Part shown: one piece after another, positions 58,141 to 64,000 of the stretch | How positions within the stretch are numbered: position 1 is the stretch's first letter | Layout: the number at the start of each line of letters is the position of its first letter | Origin: Cryptomeria japonica | Taxonomy: Eukaryota > Streptophyta > Pinopsida > Cupressales > Cupressaceae | Reading direction: 5' to 3' | DNA length: 64,000 nucleotides | Assembly: GCF_030272615.1 (NCBI RefSeq) | Contig: NC_081413.1 | Coordinates: forward strand, 555,921,136 to 555,985,135 | Notes under the pieces: generated by a model | Database searches by the model: none | Told to the model about the DNA's origin: nothing | What the model saw: the letters and a program-made list of their open reading frames with translations, nothing else | Made by a program: the position numbers and the translations under genes

Positions 58141-61075
58141 TCAACTGACCTCATGAAGGGGTACAACCCCTAGTTGACTTCTAAGACACTCAAATGTAGT
58201 CTTAGGTAGAGATTTGGTAAAAATATCTGCAAGCTGCTCCTTGGTAGAAACATGCTCTAAGATAACATCTTTGCTTTGAAATTTTTCCCTCAAGAAATGA
58301 TACTTCAATTCAATGTGCTTGGTGTGTGCATGCAAAATGGGATTCTTATAAATATTTATGGCACTTGTATTATCACATAAGATCTTTATAGGTTCTGAGA
58401 TCTTCATCTTAAAACCTTCTGAAATGTGCCTCATCCAAATAGCCTGTGTGCAATTCATATAAGCTGCAAGATACTCAACTTTAGTAGTAGATTGTGAAGT
58501 ACAACTCTGCTTTTTACTACTCCATGAAACAATCCTTCTTCCTAGAAGTAATGCTCCATCGGTAGTGCTTTTCCTGTCATCACTATTTCCTACCCAATCA
58601 GCATCTGTGTACACCTTCAAATCAAAATTTCCTCCATATGGATATCATAATCCATAGTCAACTGTACCTTTCAGATATCTTCTTCTTCTAAATTTATCTA
58701 TTCCGGTTGAACAAGTGCATCAGAATTTTCTTTACCGGTTTCAAATTTAACTATTTCAGGTTCCAAAAGAAAAATGCAAGGATCTTCATACTTTTTCTCT
58801 GAATAGGTTCCCTCTAAGACTTTAGGACATTCATCTACTCGAACATCGGCACTCTCAACAATGTTTTGTGTCTGATTGTTGAAGCATTTATAGGCCTTAC
58901 TCTTGGTGGAATAGCCAAGAAATATGCCTTGATCACTCTTAGCTTCAAACTTGCTAATTTAATCACCTCTTTTAATAAAGCATTTTCTACCAGATATCTT
59001 AAAATAGCTAACATCAAGTGATCTTTCATACCAATATTCATAAGGGGTCTTGTCCTTACCTCTTTTCACCAGAACTCGATTCATTGTGTAGACAGTTGTA
59101 CTAATAGCTTCTCTCCAAAAAAATTTCACTACACCTCCTTGTATCAACATTGTCCTAGCAGCTTCAACCACTAACTGGTTGTTCCTCTCTATGATACCAT
59201 TTTGTTGTGGTGTCCTTGGTGCAGAAAGTTGTCATTTGATACTATTCTCATCACAATACTTAGTGAACTCCTCATAAGAAAATTCAGTGCCTTGATCTGT
59301 TCTCAGACATTTTATCTTTATGCCACTCTCTTTCTCAGCTAAGGCCTTGAATGCCTAGAACTTACCAAAGGCTTCAGCCTTATCCTTCAAGAATGTGACC
59401 CACATCATCCTTGAACAATCATCAGTGAAGATCATGAAATATTTGTCACCTTTAACTCTTCTTGTTCTTATTGGTCCACATAGATCTATATGAACCAAAT
59501 ATAATAAGTGCTCTGCTGAGAAGGACTTGCTCTTGAAAGTTGAAGAAGTCATCTTTCCTAACTAACATTCTTTACAAAGAGTATTAACCGGTTTGTCTAG
59601 CTGAGGCAAACCTCTTACTTTCTTGGACTTACTCACTTTAACAATGTTATCAAATTTTATATGATAGAATATCCTACGCCAAAGCTAGCTATCATCTATC
59701 TTTGCAATCAAACAGTCGCTAACTTTAGGATTAAGATGAAACAAATTACCTCTAGTTTGTTTCCTAGTTGCAATCAATTCACCTTTATTGTCAAAGATTC
59801 TGCACATACCATTTTTTAAACTCTAGTGGGTATCCTTTGTCATTAAGTTGTGCCACACTTAGAAGATTGTGCTTTATACCTTCAACCCAATAAACATCAT
59901 CAGTACTGCTCTTCTCATTAAGAGAAATAACTCCCTTACCTTTTACCATATAAGGTGAGTCATTGCCAAATCTAACAACACCACCATCAAATTCCTTCAA
60001 GGAAATAAATTTTCTCCGATCACCGGTCATATGATGTGAACAACCATTATCAATGATCCATTCATTAGAGTTATCCATCCTGAACACTAATGCCTTTTGG
60101 TCTGATATCTCTTCCTTAATAGCTACAAACACAATATCTTCACTAGCATCACCATCAGATTCATCATTTGTGATACCACTATCAATAGCTATAAGACAAT
60201 CTCTCTTGCCTTTACCCTTATACTTCTTGAATTTGTCTCTCTTGTGTTCATTTTCACCATTCGGATAATTAGCTTCTATATGACCAATCTTGTTGCATGC
60301 AAAACACTTTAAAGGTAGTTTACCTCTATATTTGCCAGTGCCTCTAGGCAGTCATTTTGACAACAATGCTTCAAGCTCCACTAAATTGTCTTCATCATCA
60401 ACATCTTTATTGGATCTGGATTCATAGCCATGGAAGGTATCTATGCTTCTTCTCATAAATGAGTTAGAGACAGAAGCTCTGAATGCATATTTTGATTTCT
60501 ATACACTACCATCATAGCCATTTAATTCAAAAGCAATAAGTTTGCCAATGATAGAGTCAAGAGTTACCTTAGTTTTGTCAATGGATTTTAGCTCCTGAAT
60601 AGCTGCAACTCAGATAGCATAGACCGGTAGCAGGGTTCTCAGTACCTTACTGATCACTGTGGCATCTTCCACTTTCCCTTCTACACTCTTTATTTTACTG
60701 ACTATCTCTTTTATCCTTTGACCGTACTATTGGATATTCTCACCTTCAGACATTCTCATTTCATCAAACTTTCCTCTTAGACTCTCCTCTTTAGCAATCT
60801 TAACATGTTCATCACCACTATAAATCTCTTCAATTTTTTTTCCATACTTCATATGTAGTTTCAAGACCATGAACATCTACATATTCAACATCAGATAGGG
60901 AACTGGTAATAGCCTCTAATGCTTGATGATTTTATTGTTGTTCTTTCTTTTGATCATCAGTCAGAGTTCCAGTAGGTTCAATAGACTTAGTTTCTACTTG
61001 ATCCCAATACTGACCTCCTAGACTCTTGATGTAAATCTTCATTTTGTCGCTCCAAATTCTATAGTTCTCTTTCAT
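58141..61075 (-). pseudogene. Copia Gag-Pol of element E, RT core deleted
   Basis: The Gag starts near MKENYRIWSDKMKIYIKSLGGQYWDQ and is of the UBN2 type (KKIEEIYSGDEHVKIAKEESL, then RGKFDEMRMSEGENI). A zinc knuckle has lost its last Cys (CFACNKIGHIEANY). The protease motif reads IIDNGCSHHMTGD, with Asn for the catalytic-loop Ser. The integrase core begins HIDLCGPIRTRR with TDDCSRMMWVTFL (59355-59552) and continues in 59171-58835. From there the frame runs through an acidic linker straight into KGTVDYGL-type sequence and the RNase H domain (DADWVGNSDDRKSTT to LADIFTKSLP, 58620-58141). No YVDD or preceding RT blocks are present. The RNase H part is open for 159 codons; earlier parts carry stops. 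Confidence 0.9.
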
Positions 61076-61160
61076 TGAACTTCGAACCTTCCTTCTTCAT
61101 CATGATCTACAAGATCTTTTCCTCAAGCTCTTAGGCTTTAGATTTAAGAGGACCTAAGAT

Positions 61161-61174
61161 GCTCTGGTACTAAT
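61161..61174 (-). promoter_or_regulatory. Primer binding site of E
   Basis: The minus strand reads ATTAGTACCAGAGC, the initiator-Met site with two changes. Confidence 0.8.
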
Positions 61175-62514
61175 TGATGGTATGATGAAGGAATAAGTAT
61201 CTGGTAGATTACTGAGAGGGGGGGAGGTGAATCAGTAATCTGAAAAAACTGATACAAACTTCCCAAACTCAATCTCAATAACACAAAGTAAACTTATCAA
61301 TACAATACCACTGTTAAGATCAATACTCATAAGAATATTGGTTGACTATTGAAGTAACTTAACAATAAACAACTTAAATCTTGTAAACATCCAAATGCTT
61401 AATCATATGTCAACACACTTTGTCTCTCAATGCTTCCAGTTATCATGCCTTATTAGAATAGTTAAGTAGTTAATCAAGTCAACAAATAAGATCATAACCA
61501 CAAAGACTCACAAGATGGCTATCTGAACTCTTCTAAATTTTGGCCTATTAGGAGCCAAGCCTTTTAAAGATTTTACAATAAGTCATGTTAAGAACTGATC
61601 CTGTTAGGAATCGCTCGGTTAAAGGATTTACAAAATGCCTTGATAAAAAGAAAATACCCTGTTAGGAGTAACCTCGGTAGAGGATTTGATAATCCAAGCT
61701 AATAGACCACCTTGTTAGAGGATTTAAGAAGTAACCAAGCTTGTTAGAGTTTACTCGGTTAGGGGATTTCAATTCTACTATAATTGTTAGAAGACAACAG
61801 GTTTTGCTGATTTGTTTGAATAGCACTCCAATTGCTTGATCAGATCCTTTTAAGCTTCAATCTGCCTTTACACTAACTACAGATTTATTCTCTGATTCGG
61901 CAACCACACACTCAACCTGATTTTTGCCAACACCCTTTACAAAACAACTTCATCAACCTTAATATAAATCAATTAGGTTGGTAACACAATGAAAACCTAA
62001 TTCTCTCATAGAGATTACAAACAAACCAGTTCAAGAGTGACCGTTGGATTTACATAACAATCTGTACCCATTATTCAAGAAAATTCCAACTGCTCCTTGA
62101 TCACCGCTTCATCAGTGTTTGTAACTCATCACATGCTTTGCATTAGATGCAACCCACTTTGCTCCCTCCCTAGACAATCAAACAAACAAATAAAATGGGC
62201 CATAACAATTTGAACTTGTCTTCATACAATGACCATAGTGTCACCATCATTACCACTCAACATACTTAATTGGTTAGGGTTTAACAAAAACAAGTGGTAG
62301 GGTTTACCGGTTAAATAGGGTTTACCTCATACACCGGTTACCGGTTCAACTCACATACTTACATACCGGTTTACAAAATCTTCCACAAATTTCTTCCTAC
62401 CGGTTACAAGACAATATCAACAATAATATCAACATCATCACAAATGCCATTACCGGTTCAATTGACATCATTGACAACCTATCATTAATGCAATCTTTAT
62501 GCAAAATGCCAACA
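61175..62514 (-). repeat. 5' LTR of E (1340 bp)
   Basis: It is the same as the 3' LTR apart from the roughly 70-80-bp deletion at about 61504, which removes the conserved GTGGAAAACCC motif. Confidence 0.95.
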
Positions 62515-63725
62515 AACACCAAGATTTTTTACGTGGAAAACCCGATCAAGGGGAAAACCATGGTGGGAACCTACCCACAAAATGATGATACCCTATTAGA
62601 AGAATGTGAAATATTACAATGGGGAATGCACATGCATCCAGGCACACTGCCTAGAGCTCACTGTTTAAAAACAACAAAGGGCAACAACCCTAGGAAGACT
62701 CATTGTCTTACAAACACACTTGGATTACATCCAAAAGATCATGAGCTAATAGAATAGCATCTCTACATGCCTGGTTACATTTCTAGTTAGGCACATAACA
62801 CATATTCTTCTCTTTCACACCTCTACACACTTCTTCACACTACTTCACTACTTTCGAAAGATCAAGTGTTATTTTCACACACATATACCATTCTCGCAGG
62901 ACAATTAAATTTATTTATACATATCATCAACCTATCTTTTAAGGTTGGCTCAACACACATCATAAATTATAAAGACATAACCATACATGCTATAATATTT
63001 TATGTGGACCAAAATAATGTCAACTAACATAGTATGGACTTAAATCAACACCTCGAACATGAAACACCTCCAAGAATTATGACTCAAACATCTGCAACAT
63101 GCTACAATCTTCATGTCAGCCAATAACATGAAGAACATAAATATACCGAGCAAAATCATCAATACCACGCTCACCGATCAATGTGGGTGACCAAAATGTA
63201 TAGCACATGATCTAGAAACATCCACAAGCAACGTGAATCACATCACAACAACCACATCAACTTAAATTACTAGAATCATCATCATCTTTCTACCGAATCT
63301 CAAGAACACTCACAGAACTGACTGTTAACCTAAAAAATTCACTTGCGGACCTCCAAATCATGAACCACTTGAATTGAGGACACAACAAAATATCCCAAAC
63401 ACTCTGTCAAATCCAAAAACCAAAATATTGCAACAAGGAACAAAATCCAGAACACTGATCAACACCAAACAACTGAAAGACCAACTGCAATACTGGATCT
63501 CATAACTCAATAAAATCTTCATGCGAACAACTGAAACTTGAGTTGAATCAACTAGATATACTTATCTCAAAACCCTTTAATTTGTAACAACTCATCTGCA
63601 ACACACTGACCAAACCAACTCACTTAATCTGACTACAACACTGAAACACACAAAGGAATATGTTGACATCAATGACAACGCATCACTCAGCCAATCTAGA
63701 CACATATTTGCACATTATCCCAACA

Positions 63726-63739
63726 ATCTCCCTATTTGG
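63726..63739 (-). promoter_or_regulatory. Polypurine tract of F, interrupted
   Basis: The minus strand reads CCAAATAGGGAGAT, with a T inside the purine run, next to the F LTR end. Confidence 0.7.
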
Positions 63740-64000
63740 CATTGTTGGCAACATATGATGTGAAAAACAATCAATGACAAAGAAAATATTAATATCTCCT
63801 TTGACCAATAACTCGTACTCAAATTTTTTATTCTCTCCCTTATTCTCTCCCCTAAACACTTAAGGTTTTTTCACATGCTTCTCTCCCCCTTTGACATCAA
63901 TAGAAAAGGCACACATTTGCACCTCAAAACTCACAAATTTGAACATCTAAAACAACACTAACTACTCCCCCTGAGTAGAAGCCACCACTCATCAATCCGG
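63740..64000 (-). other. 3' untranslated region of F
   Basis: It has purine tracts on the minus strand (near 63885 and 63965) and a closing ACTACTCCCCCTGAGTAG. That matches the equivalent place in element I (34553-34572), just before the end of its pol. F is therefore probably a pol-bearing element whose coding part lies outside the window. Confidence 0.55.

Larger units (their letters stand above)
56452..62514 (-). mobile_element. Element E: copia with gag, protease, integrase and RNase H but no RT core
   Basis: Both LTRs start TGATGGTATGATGAA and end ATGCCAACA. The perfect 5-bp duplication AACAC flanks it (56447-56451 and 62515-62519). Minus-strand order is 5' LTR, primer site, gag, protease, integrase, RNase H, polypurine tract, 3' LTR. 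A deletion has removed the reverse-transcriptase core. At 6063 bp it is the youngest-looking complete insertion by its perfect borders. Confidence 0.95.
56317..63725 (-). repeat. 3' LTR of F, split by element E
   Basis: The LTR parts are 56317-56451 and 62520-63725. The first contains CTGAGAGGGGGGCGAATCA and the second the conserved ACGTGGAAAACCC...GGGGAAAACCATGG motif (62531-62562). About 1.34 kb remains once E and its TSD copy are removed. Confidence 0.8.
22520..64000 (+). mobile_element. Element D: pol-less copia-like element, multiply interrupted, extends past the window
   Basis: Plus-strand order is 5' LTR (22520-23630), primer site, ORF1, ORF2 in three pieces, polypurine tract (56056-56069) and the first 247 bp of the 3' LTR (56070-56316). 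ORF2 is split by element G at 27349/40019 and by the B-C composite at 40617/55277. The 3' LTR is split by element F at 56316. The pieces join in order, and the 3' LTR start matches the 5' LTR. The 5-bp flank before the 5' LTR is TAAAC, but its partner is outside the window. Like A, B and C, D has no protease, integrase or RT. Confidence 0.85.
56317..64000 (-). mobile_element. Element F: copia element, 3' end only, extends past the window
   Basis: Its 3' LTR starts TGACAATAAGGTAG at 56317, is split by element E, resumes at 62520 and ends TATCCCAACA at 63725. A polypurine tract and the start of the internal region follow. The flank before it is CCTAT; its partner lies outside the window. Confidence 0.8.

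Noticed and set aside
1-64000. A host protein-coding gene
   Set aside because: No exon-like conserved protein stretch outside retroelement domains was found on either strand.

Overview
The window looks like intergenic DNA of a very large, AT-rich plant nuclear genome that is almost entirely LTR retrotransposons. I found no convincing host gene, rRNA or tRNA gene. Element style (long copia LTRs of 0.9-1.4 kb, initiator-Met primer sites, LTR-like units of 4.3-4.5 kb, old nested insertions) suggests a gymnosperm, possibly a conifer. That assignment is inference and not proven by the sequence.

Left part (1-22519). AT-rich DNA without genes holds two solo LTRs with perfect 5-bp target-site duplications (TSDs): a copia-type one (2084-3169) and a gypsy-like one (3974-4734). 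A complete minus-strand copia-like element, 'A' (7223-18720, TSD TTTTG), lacks pol. Its 5' LTR is split by a 4.5-kb LTR-like insertion, 'N' (13348-17871). Next comes the 5' part of another plus-strand LTR element, 'X' (LTR 19286-19667). Its leader carries a tandem array of about 14 hairpin-forming palindromes (20981-21728), followed by an intact 220-codon ORF of unknown function.

Right part (22520-64000). This is one plus-strand pol-less element, 'D', that has been inserted into repeatedly. A 12.7-kb LTR-like element, 'G' (27350-40018, TSD GTAAA), sits in its second ORF. G itself holds a solo copia LTR, 'H' (27820-29162), and a gag-pol copia, 'I' (32981-39884). A composite LTR-B-LTR-C-LTR array (40618-55276) lies further along the same ORF, and its middle LTR carries another solo LTR (46516-48157). 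D's 3' LTR is broken by a minus-strand copia, 'F' (56317 to beyond the window), whose LTR contains a complete copia, 'E' (56452-62514, TSD AACAC).

Two kinds of copia-like element coexist. I and E encode the usual gag, protease, integrase, RT and RNase H, all damaged, and E has lost its RT core. A, B, C and D have no pol. They encode a coiled-coil, multi-zinc-knuckle ORF1 and a large ORF2 that is recognisably the same protein in three LTR families but matches no retroelement domain I know. All share primer sites, polypurine tracts, a G/C-rich LTR end and a conserved LTR hairpin-like motif with the pol-bearing elements. The simplest model is that the pol-less elements are mobilised in trans while keeping their own ORF1 and ORF2. 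This conserved pol-less system and the covarying hairpin array are the most interesting finds.
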